NCBI RefSeq assembly: GCF_011038845.1
Contig: NZ_JAAKDW010000010.1
Span: 62,001-126,000 of the forward strand
DNA length: 64,000 nt
Reading direction: 5' to 3'
DNA from: Enterococcus sp. ZJ1622
GTDB taxonomy: Bacteria > Bacillota > Bacilli > Lactobacillales > Enterococcaceae
Both the position numbers and the translations under genes were made by a program. Shown here piece after piece: positions 49,766 to 59,968 of the stretch. Each line of letters opens with the position of its first letter. Within the stretch, counting starts at the first letter, position 1. The notes under the pieces were generated by a model, which saw only the letters and a program-made list of their open reading frames with translations, searched no databases and was not told the origin of the DNA.

Positions 49766-51601
49766 CTACTTCTTCGGTTCATCCTCGTCCATTTTCAGAA
49801 CGGCCATGAAGGCTTCTTGTGGCACTTCGACTGAGCCGATTTGTTTCATGCGCTTCTTCCCTTCTTTTTGTTTCTCAAGAAGTTTGCGTTTACGAGAGAC
49901 GTCTCCGCCGTAACACTTGGCCAGTACGTTTTTACGCAATGCTTTGATGTCGGAACGAGCAACGATTTTTTGTCCGATTGCTGCTTGGATTGGCACTTCG
50001 AATTGTTGGCGTGGAATAAGTTTCTTCAGTTTTTCTACGATAGCTTTCCCTCGTTCATAGGCAAAGTCGCGATGGACGATGAAGCTCAATGCATCGACTT
50101 TTTCACCATTTAACAAGATATCCATTTTCACGAGCTTGCTCTTTTGATAGCCAGACATTTCATAATCCAAAGAGGCATAGCCTTTTGTACTTGATTTCAG
50201 TTTATCGAAAAAGTCAAAGACGATTTCTGATAACGGGATATTGTAGACGACATTTACACGGTAGTCGTCCAAATAATCCATCGTGATGAATTCTCCGCGT
50301 TTTCGCTGGGAAAGTTCCATCACGGCACCGACGAAATCATTTGGTACCATGATCTGTGCTTTGACGAAAGGTTCTTCTACGTCTTGGATCGTCACTGGTT
50401 CAGGAAAATCCGCTGGGTTATCGACTGTCACAGTTGTCCCATCTGTTTTGTTGACATGATAGATAACAGATGGTGCTGTCGTGATCAATTCGAGATTGAA
50501 TTCCCGCTCCAAGCGTTCCTGAACGACATCCATATGCAGTAATCCTAAGAAGCCGCAACGGAAGCCGAAGCCTAAAGCTTGAGATGTTTCCGGTTCAAAT
50601 TGTAATGCAGCATCGTTCAACTGCAGTTTTTCCAATGCTTCACGTAAATCATTGTAGCGGGAAGTATCGATCGGATAAAGTCCGCAATAGACCATCGGAT
50701 TCATTTGGCGATAGCCTTCCAGTGCTTCAGAAGCAGGATTGTTCGCCAATGTGACCGTATCCCCTACTTGTGTGTCCTTGACTGTTTTGATTGCGGCAGT
50801 GATGTAGCCCACGTCACCGACCATCAAAGCGTCACGTTGGATGGCTTTTGGTGAAAAAACACCTACTTCGGTAACATCGAATGTCTTGCCGTTACTCATC
50901 ATCTTGATCTTATCTCCTGGTTTGACCATTCCGTCCATGATACGCACATTTAATACGACTCCACGGTAAGAATCATAAACAGAGTCAAAGATCAATGCTT
51001 TTAATGGTGCTTCGATGTCGCCTGCTGGTGCAGGAACATACTCGACGATTTGTTCTAGGATTTCTTCGATCCCGATCCCTGCTTTGGCGCTGGCTAAGAC
51101 GGCTTCACTGGCATCGATACCGATCACGTCTTCGATTTCTTGTCGCACACGTTCTGGATCTGCAGCTGGTAGGTCGATCTTATTGATCACAGGAAGGATC
51201 TCCAAGTCGTTATCTAAAGCTAGATAGACATTTGCTAATGTTTGAGCTTCGATCCCTTGTGCTGCATCGACAACTAAGACTGCCCCTTCACAAGCAGCTA
51301 AGCTTCGAGAGACTTCATATGTGAAGTCGACATGCCCAGGCGTGTCGATCAAATGGAAAATATATGTTTCCCCGTTTTTCGCTGTATAGTTCAATTCAAC
51401 TGCATTTAATTTAATCGTGATCCCACGTTCACGTTCCAGATCCATCGAGTCTAGTAGCTGATCTTGCATTTCACGAGACGTCACAGTGTGCGTCATTTCC
51501 AAAATACGATCGGCCAATGTAGATTTCCCATGGTCGATATGAGCGATGATCGAAAAATTTCGAATCTGCTCTTGGCGTTGTTTCATTTTTTTTATATCCA
51601 T
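49766..51601 (-). CDS. lepA: elongation factor 4 (LepA GTPase)
   Basis: 611 residues from ATG 51601 (GAGGAG upstream). G1 [10 protein letters not shown], switch [10 protein letters not shown]3 DTPGHVDF, G4 [10 protein letters not shown], plus the LepA-specific C-terminal domain ([25 protein letters not shown]). Ribosome-binding GTPase that back-translocates or remodels stalled ribosomes. Complete and ordinary. Confidence 0.98.
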   Translation of the reverse strand: MDIKKMKQRQEQIRNFSIIAHIDHGKSTLADRILEMTHTVTSREMQDQLLDSMDLERERGITIKLNAVELNYTAKNGETYIFHLIDTPGHVDFTYEVSRSLAACEGAVLVVDAAQGIEAQTLANVYLALDNDLEILPVINKIDLPAADPERVRQEIEDVIGIDASEAVLASAKAGIGIEEILEQIVEYVPAPAGDIEAPLKALIFDSVYDSYRGVVLNVRIMDGMVKPGDKIKMMSNGKTFDVTEVGVFSPKAIQRDALMVGDVGYITAAIKTVKDTQVGDTVTLANNPASEALEGYRQMNPMVYCGLYPIDTSRYNDLREALEKLQLNDAALQFEPETSQALGFGFRCGFLGLLHMDVVQERLEREFNLELITTAPSVIYHVNKTDGTTVTVDNPADFPEPVTIQDVEEPFVKAQIMVPNDFVGAVMELSQRKRGEFITMDYLDDYRVNVVYNIPLSEIVFDFFDKLKSSTKGYASLDYEMSGYQKSKLVKMDILLNGEKVDALSFIVHRDFAYERGKAIVEKLKKLIPRQQFEVPIQAAIGQKIVARSDIKALRKNVLAKCYGGDVSRKRKLLEKQKEGKKRMKQIGSVEVPQEAFMAVLKMDEDEPKK

Positions 51602-51747
51602 AGCGTCTCCTCTTTTCATTTAATCAGCACTTTTCATTATACCAACGAAAAGCAGTAATTTAAAGACTTTTTGCCTAGTCAGCTGTAGAAGTTTTTTTTT
51701 CGAAATTTTGTTATACTGTTATCAGGCTAATAATTGGAGATGAAAAA

Positions 51748-52968
51748 ATGGAGCAAAGAGATTTTAGAGAAAATCTTGAATTAAAACCAGTGACTGAAGA
51801 ACATGTCGACCAGTTCAACGAGCTGCTTTCTTATGTGTTCCAAGTGACTGAGGCAGATATCGAAGAAAGCGGGTTTGAGAACAAGCGGGCATTCATCCGT
51901 TCAAAACGTCCGATCCTGGAATTATCACAGGTCTTCGGCTGGTTTCACGAAGAGAAGCTGATTTCCCAGATTGCGATCTATCCATGTAAAGTCAACATTC
52001 ATGGTACACCTTATCTTATGGGTGGCGTGACTGGCGTTGGGACGTATCCAGAATATGCGAACCACGGACTGATGCAGGATCTGATCATTGTTGCTTTAGA
52101 TAACATGCGAAAAAACAAGCAGTGGATCTCTTATCTATATCCTTATAGTATTCCGTATTATCGCCGTAAAGGCTGGGAAATCATGTCTGATAAGTTGTCG
52201 TTTAAGATACGAGATACACAGTTGCCTAAACAAGTCCCTGTCAATGGCATGGTGGAGCGATTACCGGTGGATCATCCAGATGTCTTCAAAGTCTATGAAG
52301 CATTCGCCGCCAACAACCATGGCGCTTTGTTCCGCAGTGAGTTCCACTGGGAAGAATATTGGCGTTTTGAAAATGAAGATGAGCGCACAGCGGCTATCTA
52401 CTATGATGAACATCATGAGCCAAAAGGGGTCCTATTTTATTGGGTGGCGGAGGAGATCTTTCATGTCAAAGAAATGTTTTATTTAAGTCAAGAAGCTCGT
52501 AATGGCTTATGGAATTTTATTTCTGCGCACTTCTCCATGGTCTATTGGGCCTACGGAGATATCTATAAGAACGAACCTCTTGCTTTCTTGATCGAAGACA
52601 GTCAGATCAAAGAACAGATTGAGCCCTATTTCATGGCGCGGATCGTAGATGTAATGGAATTTCTACAACGATTTCCTTTTGCAAGCACTGCTGAGCCTTT
52701 CCATTTCATTGTCGAAGATCCCATTGCTCCTTGGAACAACGGCGTATTCGGATTGTCTTGGTCCACTGAAGGAATGGTCTCTGTCACGAATGAGCCGATC
52801 GGAAAGCCAGTCAGACTGACTATCCAGACGTTGACGTGCTTGATGATGAATTACCGTCGTGCATCTTACTTGGCACGGATCGAACGACTAGAAACAGATG
52901 AAGAAACATTGAAATCGCTAGAACGGATCATTCCGACAATGGAAGCTTATTTTAGCGATTATTTTTGA
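51748..52968 (+). CDS. Eis-family GNAT N-acetyltransferase
   Basis: 406 residues. N-terminal GNAT module (LKPVTEEHVDQFNELLSYVF, VGTYPEYANHGLMQDLIIVALDNMRKN with the acetyl-CoA loop, YPYSIPYYRRKGWEI) and a second GNAT-like region plus C-terminal sterol-carrier-like domain: the three-part Eis architecture. Members acetylate aminoglycosides or protein lysines; substrate here unknown. Ends at the start region of the next gene. Confidence 0.9.
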   Translation: MEQRDFRENLELKPVTEEHVDQFNELLSYVFQVTEADIEESGFENKRAFIRSKRPILELSQVFGWFHEEKLISQIAIYPCKVNIHGTPYLMGGVTGVGTYPEYANHGLMQDLIIVALDNMRKNKQWISYLYPYSIPYYRRKGWEIMSDKLSFKIRDTQLPKQVPVNGMVERLPVDHPDVFKVYEAFAANNHGALFRSEFHWEEYWRFENEDERTAAIYYDEHHEPKGVLFYWVAEEIFHVKEMFYLSQEARNGLWNFISAHFSMVYWAYGDIYKNEPLAFLIEDSQIKEQIEPYFMARIVDVMEFLQRFPFASTAEPFHFIVEDPIAPWNNGVFGLSWSTEGMVSVTNEPIGKPVRLTIQTLTCLMMNYRRASYLARIERLETDEETLKSLERIIPTMEAYFSDYF

Positions 52969-52988
52969 TAAAGAAGGATGATGTATAC

Positions 52989-53483
52989 ATGAAAATTTAT
53001 TTTGCCGCCCCAATGTTTGCTAAAAGCGATCTTTTATATAATGAAATGATCGTAAAAAGAATCAGGGAACTTTCACCTGATGTAGCCATCTATCTACCTC
53101 AAGAAAATGAATCAATCAACGATAAAACAGCTTATGCAGATAGTAAGATGATTGCTTTGGCAGATACAGAAAAAGTTTTGGAAAGTGATTTGATGATCGC
53201 GTTACTGGATGGTTTGACCATCGATGCAGGTGTTGCTTCTGAAATCGGTGTGGCCTATGCAAAAGGCATCCCTGTGATTGGCTTGTATACAGATACGCGC
53301 CAACAAGGAGGCACTCATCCCCAAAAAATAGCGGCTTTACAGGAAACAGCAGAAAATCAGTTCCACTATCTGAATCTCTATACTGTCGGATTGATCAAAC
53401 TGAATGGACAAGTTGTCTCTTCTGAATCTGAATTGTTTGCCGTTTTAGAAAAATACGTTGCTGGAGGGGCATTTCATGATTAA
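52989..53483 (+). CDS. nucleoside 2-deoxyribosyltransferase
   Basis: 164 residues from ATG 52989 (GAAGGATG). KIYFAAPMFAKSDLLYNEMI, LPQENE, DLMIALLDGLTIDAGVASEIGVAYAKGIPVIGLYTD with the catalytic Glu and substrate Asp residues. Exchanges bases between 2'-deoxynucleosides in purine/pyrimidine salvage. The stop overlaps the next start by 8 bp. Confidence 0.95.
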   Translation: MKIYFAAPMFAKSDLLYNEMIVKRIRELSPDVAIYLPQENESINDKTAYADSKMIALADTEKVLESDLMIALLDGLTIDAGVASEIGVAYAKGIPVIGLYTDTRQQGGTHPQKIAALQETAENQFHYLNLYTVGLIKLNGQVVSSESELFAVLEKYVAGGAFHD

Positions 53484-54141
53484 AGAGATCAAAAAAGTCC
53501 AGATAGCTTTACTTGCTTTCGGCCTATTCGTTGTCTGCTATAATTTTTATGAATTGATTACACAAAAATATTCTACTTCACAAGGAATTACTTTCGTGGT
53601 CGAATCACTATTAGGTATCTTGCTGATTTTTATGCCTCAAGTCATTCTCAAAGTTTTCAAATTGAAGATCCCTGCGGCAATCGTCTTGTTTTATTGGTTT
53701 TTCCTGTTCATCTCTGTTTTTTTAGGAACAGGGATGCACTTGATCAGTATCATTTCTTTTTGGGACAAGATCCTACATGCGGTGAGCCCGATGGTGCTGA
53801 CAGCTCTTGGATACGGGCTGATTGGCTTCTTGATGAAAGACGCAGAGATTGCTAAGACAAGTCCGTGGCTTTTCTTGCTGTTCGGCTTTGCGTTTGCCGG
53901 GTTGTGTGGTGTGTTCTGGGAATTCTGGGAGTTTTTATGCGACCAGTTTCTAGGTATGAACCTACAGCGTTTTGCCGCATCAGATGGCACTTTGTTTGTC
54001 GGACGTGCTGCATTGATGGACACGATGGGTGATTTGTTCACCAATACGGTCGGTGCTTTCCTGATGGGGCTTTTTGCTTGGTATCAGAGTAAAAAAGAAG
54101 CGGATTATTTCAAAAGCTATCGTCTGGAAAAAGTAAAATAA
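53476..54141 (+). CDS. polytopic membrane protein (DUF2238-like)
   Basis: 221 residues from ATG 53476, GGAGG 7 bases upstream. Six or seven hydrophobic helices; HLISIISFWDKILHAVSPMVLTALGYGLIGFLM and FAGLCGVFWEFWEFLCDQ with DTMGDLFTNTVGAF resemble DUF2238-type proteins with conserved Trp/Glu/Asp/His inside the membrane. Function unknown. Translationally coupled to the deoxyribosyltransferase. Confidence 0.75.
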   Translation: MIKEIKKVQIALLAFGLFVVCYNFYELITQKYSTSQGITFVVESLLGILLIFMPQVILKVFKLKIPAAIVLFYWFFLFISVFLGTGMHLISIISFWDKILHAVSPMVLTALGYGLIGFLMKDAEIAKTSPWLFLLFGFAFAGLCGVFWEFWEFLCDQFLGMNLQRFAASDGTLFVGRAALMDTMGDLFTNTVGAFLMGLFAWYQSKKEADYFKSYRLEKVK

Positions 54142-54145
54142 GCAT

Positions 54146-54183
54146 AAAAAATGAGCAGCAAGTTCCTTTGCCGCTCATTTTTC
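54146..54183. terminator. bidirectional terminator between membrane protein gene and clpB
   Basis: AAAAATGAGC and GCTCATTTTT arms with inner pairing, flanked by A and T runs. Confidence 0.85.
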
Positions 54184-54207
54184 TTATTTGTTTTATTTCC
54201 TTTGCTG

Positions 54208-56817
54208 TCACACGATTTCTTCCAGCTCTTCTGTTTCGAAGTGTAGTTTTCCATCTAGCAAGGTGATCGTTACTTTTGATTTAGGCATCACATGTCCGGC
54301 AACGATTTCTTTTGCTAAAGGTGTTTCGACTTCTTTCGTGATAAACCGTTTCAAAGGACGCGCGCCGTATGCCGGTTCATAAGCATTTTCGGCGATCCAT
54401 GTTTTTGCTTCATCGCTGATAGTCAGAAGGATCTCCTGATGTTCCAAGCGTTGTGCTAATTGCGCAACCATCTTGTCTACGATTCCTTTCACATTTTCCA
54501 GACTCAATGGTGTAAAGAGGATCGTATCATCGACTCGATTCAAGAATTCTGGCTTGAAGTGTCCACGCAATAGTGCATTGACTTGTTCGGCAACTGATTC
54601 TGGGATCGTTCCATCTGCTGTCACTCCATCAAGAAGCAGTTGAGAACCGATATTACTTGTCATGATCATTACTGTATTCTTGAAGTCTACTACTCGTCCT
54701 TTGGAATCTGTCAAACGTCCATCATCCAATACTTGTAATAAGATATTAAAGACATCTGGATGGGCTTTTTCGATTTCATCCAGTAGAACGATCGTATACG
54801 GATTTCGCCGGACAGCTTCTGTCAGCTGGCCGCCTTCTTCATAACCGACATAGCCTGGAGGTGCTCCGACTAAACGTGCCACTGCATGTTTTTCCATATA
54901 TTCACTCATATCGATCCGAACCATATGATCTTCTGAATCGAATAAGTTTTCTGCCAATGCTTTTGCAAGTTCTGTTTTCCCGACCCCTGTCGGTCCCAAG
55001 AACAAGAAGGAACCTAGTGGGCGATTTGGGTCCTGCAAGCCTGCACGAGAACGGATCACGGCATCACTGACTGCATCTACCGCTTCATCTTGTCCAATGA
55101 CTCGCTGATGCAGTGTTTCGTTCAATTTGATCAGCTTTTCTCTTTCGCCTTCAACTAGCTTCGTCACCGGTATTCCAGTCAAGCGTCCAACGACTTGTGC
55201 GATTTCATTTTCTGTGACTGATTCTTGAACCATTTTGATGTCGCTGTCTTTTGTTTTGGCTTCGAGTTCTTTCAGTTCTTTCTCTAATTGCGGGATCGTT
55301 CCGTGGCGAAGTACTGCTGCACGTTCAAGATCGTAATTGTTTTCCGCATCTTCTAGTTCATGTTTGGCTTTGTCGATTTCTGCTCGTTTCGCTGATACGG
55401 TGTTGACTTCTTCTTTTTCTGTTTCCCACTGCATCTTCATAGCATTTGCTTCTTCGCGCAGATCGGCTAGTTCTTCTTGGAGGTTTTTCAAGCGTTTCTT
55501 ACTTGCATCGTCGGATTCTTTTTTCAATGCTGCTTCTTCAATCTCCAATTGCATCAAACGCCGAGTGACTTGATCCAGCTCTGTCGGCATGGAATTCATT
55601 TCGACACGGATCGTTGCGCTGGCTTCATCGATCAAATCGATGGCTTTGTCTGGAAGGAAGCGGTCCGTGATATAGCGGTCAGACAATGTAGCTGCTGCGA
55701 CCAGTGCGTTATCGTGGATATTCACCCCGTGATGGATCTCGAATCGTTCTTTCAAACCGCGTAAAATACTGATCGTATCTTCGACTGTTGGTTCTTTGAC
55801 TAGTACTTTTTGGAAACGACGTTCTAATGCTTTGTCTTTTTCCATGTATTGACGATATTCATCCAAGGTCGTCGCACCGATCAGATGCAATTCACCACGT
55901 GCTAGCATTGGCTTCAGCAAATTACCTGCATCCATACTGCCTTCTGTTTTTCCTGCGCCGACGATATTGTGGATCTCGTCAATAAATAAGATGATCCGTC
56001 CATCGCTTTTCTTCACTTCTTTCAAGACAGCCTTCAGTCGTTCTTCAAATTCACCGCGGAATTTTGCCCCAGCGATCAAAGCGCCCATGTCCAAAGAGAA
56101 AATCGTTTTATCTTTTAGATTTTCCGGTACGTCTTTTCGAACGATCCGCTGTGCAAGTCCTTCGACGATCGCTGTTTTTCCGACACCTGGCTCACCGATC
56201 AATACGGGATTGTTTTTGGTTTTTCGTGAAAGGATACGGATCACATCACGGATTTCTTCGTCACGGCCAATGATGGGGTCCATTTTTCCGCTTTTCACTT
56301 GCTGTACGAGATCTACCCCGTATTTTTCCAATGCTTTATATTGTTCTTCCTGATTTTGTGAGGTCACTCTTTCTCCCCCTCTCATGTCTTCGATGTTTTT
56401 CCGAAGTTCTTTTTCAGACAACCCGTTTTTGGTCAAATACACAGTCAACGGATAATTCTTCAGTTTCATCAATGCTAAGAGAACGACTTCGGTGGATAGG
56501 AATTCATCACCAAAGCTTTCTCGGATCTTATCTGCTTCACTTAACAAATTGAACAGGTTTTGGCTAAGGTTCTGCCCATATTGCACATTCCCGCCTGAAA
56601 CCACCGGATACTCATCTAGTACTCGATCGATCTCACGCTCGAACGCATCGACATCCAGTCCTGCGTCAGTATAGAAATTCCGTCCAAAATGATTTGGTTG
56701 CAAAAATATTTTCCATAAATGAGCAATATCGATTTCCTGATGTTTCCTTGTCACAGCGATCTGCTGTGCTTCGGCAATCGCTTCTTGGAGCGTAGTTGTC
56801 ATTTTTTCAATATTCAT
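54208..56817 (-). CDS. clpB: ClpB disaggregase (HSP100)
   Basis: 869 residues, full length. N-domain, NBD1 with [18 protein letters not shown] and [15 protein letters not shown], the long coiled-coil middle domain (about 410-530), NBD2 with [16 protein letters not shown] and [12 protein letters not shown], sensor 2 GARPLKR. No ClpP-binding loop. Resolubilises aggregates with DnaK. Preceded by a CtsR box and sigma-A promoter, so in this lineage it is under CtsR control. Confidence 0.98.
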   Translation of the reverse strand: MNIEKMTTTLQEAIAEAQQIAVTRKHQEIDIAHLWKIFLQPNHFGRNFYTDAGLDVDAFEREIDRVLDEYPVVSGGNVQYGQNLSQNLFNLLSEADKIRESFGDEFLSTEVVLLALMKLKNYPLTVYLTKNGLSEKELRKNIEDMRGGERVTSQNQEEQYKALEKYGVDLVQQVKSGKMDPIIGRDEEIRDVIRILSRKTKNNPVLIGEPGVGKTAIVEGLAQRIVRKDVPENLKDKTIFSLDMGALIAGAKFRGEFEERLKAVLKEVKKSDGRIILFIDEIHNIVGAGKTEGSMDAGNLLKPMLARGELHLIGATTLDEYRQYMEKDKALERRFQKVLVKEPTVEDTISILRGLKERFEIHHGVNIHDNALVAAATLSDRYITDRFLPDKAIDLIDEASATIRVEMNSMPTELDQVTRRLMQLEIEEAALKKESDDASKKRLKNLQEELADLREEANAMKMQWETEKEEVNTVSAKRAEIDKAKHELEDAENNYDLERAAVLRHGTIPQLEKELKELEAKTKDSDIKMVQESVTENEIAQVVGRLTGIPVTKLVEGEREKLIKLNETLHQRVIGQDEAVDAVSDAVIRSRAGLQDPNRPLGSFLFLGPTGVGKTELAKALAENLFDSEDHMVRIDMSEYMEKHAVARLVGAPPGYVGYEEGGQLTEAVRRNPYTIVLLDEIEKAHPDVFNILLQVLDDGRLTDSKGRVVDFKNTVMIMTSNIGSQLLLDGVTADGTIPESVAEQVNALLRGHFKPEFLNRVDDTILFTPLSLENVKGIVDKMVAQLAQRLEHQEILLTISDEAKTWIAENAYEPAYGARPLKRFITKEVETPLAKEIVAGHVMPKSKVTITLLDGKLHFETEELEEIV

Positions 56818-56876
56818 AGATACTTACCTCCTGTAATAAAAGGTCCAGGTCGATTTTTATGACCCTTACATCAACT

Positions 56877-56905
56877 ATTATATTCTTTTGGTCAATTTTG
56901 GTCAA
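56877..56905 (-). promoter_or_regulatory. clpB promoter
   Basis: On the minus strand TTGACC (56905-56900), 17 bp, TATAAT (56882-56877). The CtsR operator covers the -35 and part of the spacer. Confidence 0.85.
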
Positions 56906-56906
56906 A
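56890..56906. promoter_or_regulatory. CtsR operator
   Basis: GGTCAATTTTGGTCAAA on the plus strand: two heptads spaced by three bases, matching the CtsR direct-repeat consensus with one deviation in the first heptad. Confidence 0.9.
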
Positions 56907-57025
56907 AAATATACATGCTTTTTACCTGTTTTTTTATCAAGTTTATACAAATTTTAAAAAGCCGATGTCTTCAAAAACAACTAGGATCATTGGATCATTT
57001 ATCGTTCAAGGATCCTAGACATATG

Positions 57026-57067
57026 CAAAAAGCGTTGAGACCACAAGAACGTCTCGACGCTTTTTTT
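57026..57067 (-). terminator. terminator downstream of the 57070-57863 genes
   Basis: AAAAAGCGTTGAGAC and GTCTCGACGCTTTTT form a long stem with one G-U. Confidence 0.8.
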
Positions 57068-57069
57068 GT

Positions 57070-57279
57070 TCAATATTCGTCTTCGATACGGTTTTCCAAT
57101 TCACGGATGGTATCCGTCAGCGACTCTATTTCTTCTTTTATTTCTTCAAACGTCATGCCGCTTGCACTATAGCCTTTGTAATAAGCAATCATATAGTCTG
57201 TTTCTTCTAGGCGATGCAGCCGATTACGGAGGTTCCCTAAAAGTTCGATATTTTTTTCTTCATACCATTCATTATCCAT
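57070..57279 (-). CDS. small hypothetical protein, coiled-coil
   Basis: 69 residues, acidic and helical: NIELLGNLRNRLHRLEETDYMIAYYKGYSASGMTFEEIKEEIESLTDTIRELENRIEDEY. A helix, a Gly/Ser turn and a second helix suggest a two-helix hairpin. GGAGGCC before ATG. Lies 11 bp after the gene at 57291-57863, so cotranscribed. No family recognised. Confidence 0.75.
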   Translation of the reverse strand: MDNEWYEEKNIELLGNLRNRLHRLEETDYMIAYYKGYSASGMTFEEIKEEIESLTDTIRELENRIEDEY

Positions 57280-57290
57280 TATTGGCCTCC

Positions 57291-57863
57291 TTATGCTAAA
57301 GCGTTCGGACTAGGTAATTGAGGACCAGTTCCTTCTCGAGCAGCTACCCAGTCATCGTTATCCCACATTTCCGTTTTCCGTCGTCCACGGAAATAATCCC
57401 ACAATGACTCGGTTTCCATTTCGATCAGTACACCATTGTTCCCTAAAGTGACCCAGTTATAGCTACCGTTTCGATGCGCAAATTTGATCCATTGTACAGG
57501 GAAAGACCGTTCGCTCCCATTCTCATCTATAAAGGAGCGGCTTTGATGTTCCAGTCTCAAGAAGGTCAATCCTCTCGCATAACCTGGATTGATTTTAGAG
57601 AAAATGCTCTCAGCCAGCTCTTTTGCACGATCCGATGATAAAAGACTTCCAGCAGGTCTACTTGTATAATTCTTGAAGCTGACCAGCTGATTTGCTTCCA
57701 GTACTCCGATGATTCTTGGACCATTAAACATGAACATCCCTTCTTTTTGATACCGGATGATCGTGACTTCTTTTTTGTTTCGACTTTCGACCGTCTCGCT
57801 GACTAGTTCATAGCCCTTCGGAACATCTACTAATGTTTTGAATAATTTGAATCTTGTATCCAT
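57291..57863 (-). CDS. hypothetical protein, PepSY-like layout
   Basis: 190 residues from ATG 57863; an ATG three codons upstream sits directly on the AAAGGG ribosome site. Mixed alpha/beta, soluble: YELVSETVESRNKKEVTIIRYQKEG, DRAKELAESIFSKINPGYA, WIKFAHRNGSYNWVTLGNNGVLIEME, ending in a WDNDDWVAAREG tail. The pattern of a helix then strand with a ligand-like loop recalls PepSY-type folds, but I cannot assign a family. Probably cotranscribed with MarR and the 69-residue gene. Confidence 0.7.
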   Translation of the reverse strand: MDTRFKLFKTLVDVPKGYELVSETVESRNKKEVTIIRYQKEGMFMFNGPRIIGVLEANQLVSFKNYTSRPAGSLLSSDRAKELAESIFSKINPGYARGLTFLRLEHQSRSFIDENGSERSFPVQWIKFAHRNGSYNWVTLGNNGVLIEMETESLWDYFRGRRKTEMWDNDDWVAAREGTGPQLPSPNALA

Positions 57864-57876
57864 ATCGATCATCCCT

Positions 57877-58296
57877 TTAATTTTCTTCTGCTAATTTACC
57901 TAACAGTTTTTCAAATAATTCTTGTTCTTCTGATGTCAATTTTGAAAGAAACTCTTTCTGAGCGATTTCGACTGTGTCGATCACGTGATCATAACGTGTT
58001 TGCCCTGCTTCTGTCAGCTCCAAAACAAAACTTCGACGGTCTTGTTCACTTTTTTCTTTCGTCACTAATCCTATGCTGATCAGTTTTTGAACCGTTCTTG
58101 TCACGTTGCTTGCATCAAGTCCTGTTAATTTGATGAGCTCTTCTTGTTTTAATTTTTTGTAATCATGGATCTTCACGATAAAATAGTAGTTGGATGAATT
58201 CAATTGTAATGGAGCCAACTTTTGGTCTAATTCTTTCTGGTATACCCGCGACAGCTTTGCTAGCCATTTTAAATTGCTTTCTGCTCGATTTTCCAT
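57877..58296 (-). CDS. MarR-family regulator
   Basis: 139 residues from ATG 58296 (AAGGAGG; frame open to 58332). Winged-helix core: LKQEELIKLTGLDASNVTRTVQKLISIGLVTKEKSEQDRRSFVLELTEAG with the DRR wing. Divergent from an MFS exporter across a perfect palindrome, so it most likely represses that exporter and itself. Confidence 0.92.
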   Translation of the reverse strand: MENRAESNLKWLAKLSRVYQKELDQKLAPLQLNSSNYYFIVKIHDYKKLKQEELIKLTGLDASNVTRTVQKLISIGLVTKEKSEQDRRSFVLELTEAGQTRYDHVIDTVEIAQKEFLSKLTSEEQELFEKLLGKLAEEN

Positions 58297-58313
58297 CGGT
58301 ATCCTCCTTTTAG

Positions 58314-58343
58314 TTGACAATTCCTTTCTCAAGGATATATAAT
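58314..58343 (+). promoter_or_regulatory. promoter of the MFS gene
   Basis: TTGACA (58314-58319), 18 bp, TATAAT (58338-58343). Confidence 0.8.
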
Positions 58344-58357
58344 TGCTTGCGCAAGCA
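58344..58357. promoter_or_regulatory. MarR operator (TGCTTGCGCAAGCA)
   Basis: A perfect 14-bp palindrome immediately after the -10 of the MFS promoter and between the divergent genes. Confidence 0.75.
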
Positions 58358-58421
58358 TATTTTAAAACAAATCATTTTCTTTGTCAACGATCAACTATCC
58401 AAACATTTAGGAGGAGAAAAT

Positions 58422-59774
58422 ATGGGGAAAATAAAAAAAGGTTGGCTGTTATTGGCGATCTATCTCGCTACATTCATGACTGCGATCGAATCCACGATTG
58501 TCGTTACGGCTGCGAATGCCATCTCACTAAGTTTCAATGGAAATGTATCGATCTCTTTACTCTTTTCAAGTTATCTATTTTCGAGTGCTCTGTCGACACC
58601 TGTCATGAGCCGTCTTGCAGATCAGTACGGAAAGAAGCGGATTTTTCTGTTTGGTCTAAGTCTGTTCGTTCTAGGGACGTTTCTTTGCGGGATGTCTCAT
58701 TCGTTTTCCTTGCTTGTCCTATTCAGGATTCTTCAAGGGATCGGTGCAGGTGGGATCATGCCGATTACATTTGCATTGATTGGCGAATTGTTTGCTTATT
58801 CTTCTCGAGGAAAAATCATGGGTCTGAATAATTCAGCTTGGGGAATCGCTTCACTCATCGCTCCGCTTCTAGGGGGCTTATTAGTAGATCGTTTTAGCTG
58901 GCATTGGGTCTTTTTCATCAATATCCCTTTTGGCTTATTGACGATCATGATCATTCTTTTTTTCTATACAGAAGAAAAAGAGAACGTTTCATCCAAATTT
59001 TCTGTTGACGAACTGGTTCAATATAGCATCTTGATTTTAGGTTTGTTTGCGTTGTTGGCTGGTATCCAGCTATTGGCAGTGAATTTCATTGCTGGGGGAA
59101 TTTGGTTCAGCATTGGATTAGTCATTTTATTTTTCTTTATGCTGAGTGAAAAGAAAAAAGAGGAGCCGGTACTACCTGTGGACACTTTTCGCATCCCTGG
59201 TTTTCTTTTATTCAATATCGTGACATTTCTGATCAATGGCGTATTGATGGGCTTTCAAGTTTATGTACCTTTATGGATCCAGACTCAGCTTCACTTGTCT
59301 CCTACTTTGGCTGGACTGGTCCTCGTACCTTCTTCGATTTTCTTTATTACAGGTTCGTTCCTTTCAGCAAAGCTTGGGAAAGCGATCGGGAATCGCTCTT
59401 TATTACTCATTTGTATGAGTATCCTTTTTGCGGTCTTTGTCGTTTTGGGGCTTTTGACGCAAGATACTCCGTATGTCGTTTTTCTAGGCTTGGCTGGTTT
59501 TTCCGGTTTTGGTGTAGGAACTGCTGTGACTACGAGTGTATTGTCAGCACAAGCTTTTGCGACTGAAAAAAACATCAGTACTGTATCTGGTTTCATCACA
59601 CTTTGTCGAACACTTGGCCAAAGTTTCATGATCACAGTTTTCGGTTTGGTCTTTACCTTTTTCACTAAGGAGAATCTCTTGACCAGCGGATACCACAGTG
59701 TTTATTTCACCGCGGCTATACTCGTAGTACTGAGTGGGATTCTTGTGTTTCATCACAAAAAAAAGAGGTTGTGA
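58422..59774 (+). CDS. MFS multidrug exporter (DHA2 type)
   Basis: 450 residues from ATG 58422 (GGAGGAG; frame opens at 58314). AIESTIVVTAANAI, SRLADQYGKKRIFLFGL (motif A), LQGIGAGGIMPI, GPLLGG-like APLLGGLLVDRFSWHWVFFINIP (motif C). 14 predicted helices with a Lys/Glu-rich central loop. Likely drug or metabolite efflux, derepressed through MarR. The last codons run into the repeat element. Confidence 0.9.
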   Translation: MGKIKKGWLLLAIYLATFMTAIESTIVVTAANAISLSFNGNVSISLLFSSYLFSSALSTPVMSRLADQYGKKRIFLFGLSLFVLGTFLCGMSHSFSLLVLFRILQGIGAGGIMPITFALIGELFAYSSRGKIMGLNNSAWGIASLIAPLLGGLLVDRFSWHWVFFINIPFGLLTIMIILFFYTEEKENVSSKFSVDELVQYSILILGLFALLAGIQLLAVNFIAGGIWFSIGLVILFFFMLSEKKKEEPVLPVDTFRIPGFLLFNIVTFLINGVLMGFQVYVPLWIQTQLHLSPTLAGLVLVPSSIFFITGSFLSAKLGKAIGNRSLLLICMSILFAVFVVLGLLTQDTPYVVFLGLAGFSGFGVGTAVTTSVLSAQAFATEKNISTVSGFITLCRTLGQSFMITVFGLVFTFFTKENLLTSGYHSVYFTAAILVVLSGILVFHHKKKRL

Positions 59775-59930
59775 GCCTGCCGTTTAACTCTGAGGCACAA
59801 GGAACAATTTCAAAAAACAGCTGCCATGTTTGATGAATATTGAGACTTGTGCCCGAAAAGTTGGCACTGGAACACCGATTATTCGAAAAAAAGGAGCCGT
59901 GACAAGACTCTTGTCACAACCTCCTCTTCA
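59763..59930. repeat. reverse-oriented copy of the palindromic repeat family, with terminator
   Basis: Read on the minus strand: GGAGGTTGTGACAA, GAGTC, TTGTCACGGCTCC, T run, CGAATAATCGGTGTTCC, then an internal palindrome around GGGCACAAG/CTTGTGCC and an end with CTCACAACCTC. The same order as at 1263-1676. The hairpin also serves as terminator of the minus-strand flippase gene. Confidence 0.7.
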
Positions 59931-59968
59931 TACAATTCTTCCATTGTAAAACAGTTTTTCTCGGTCAC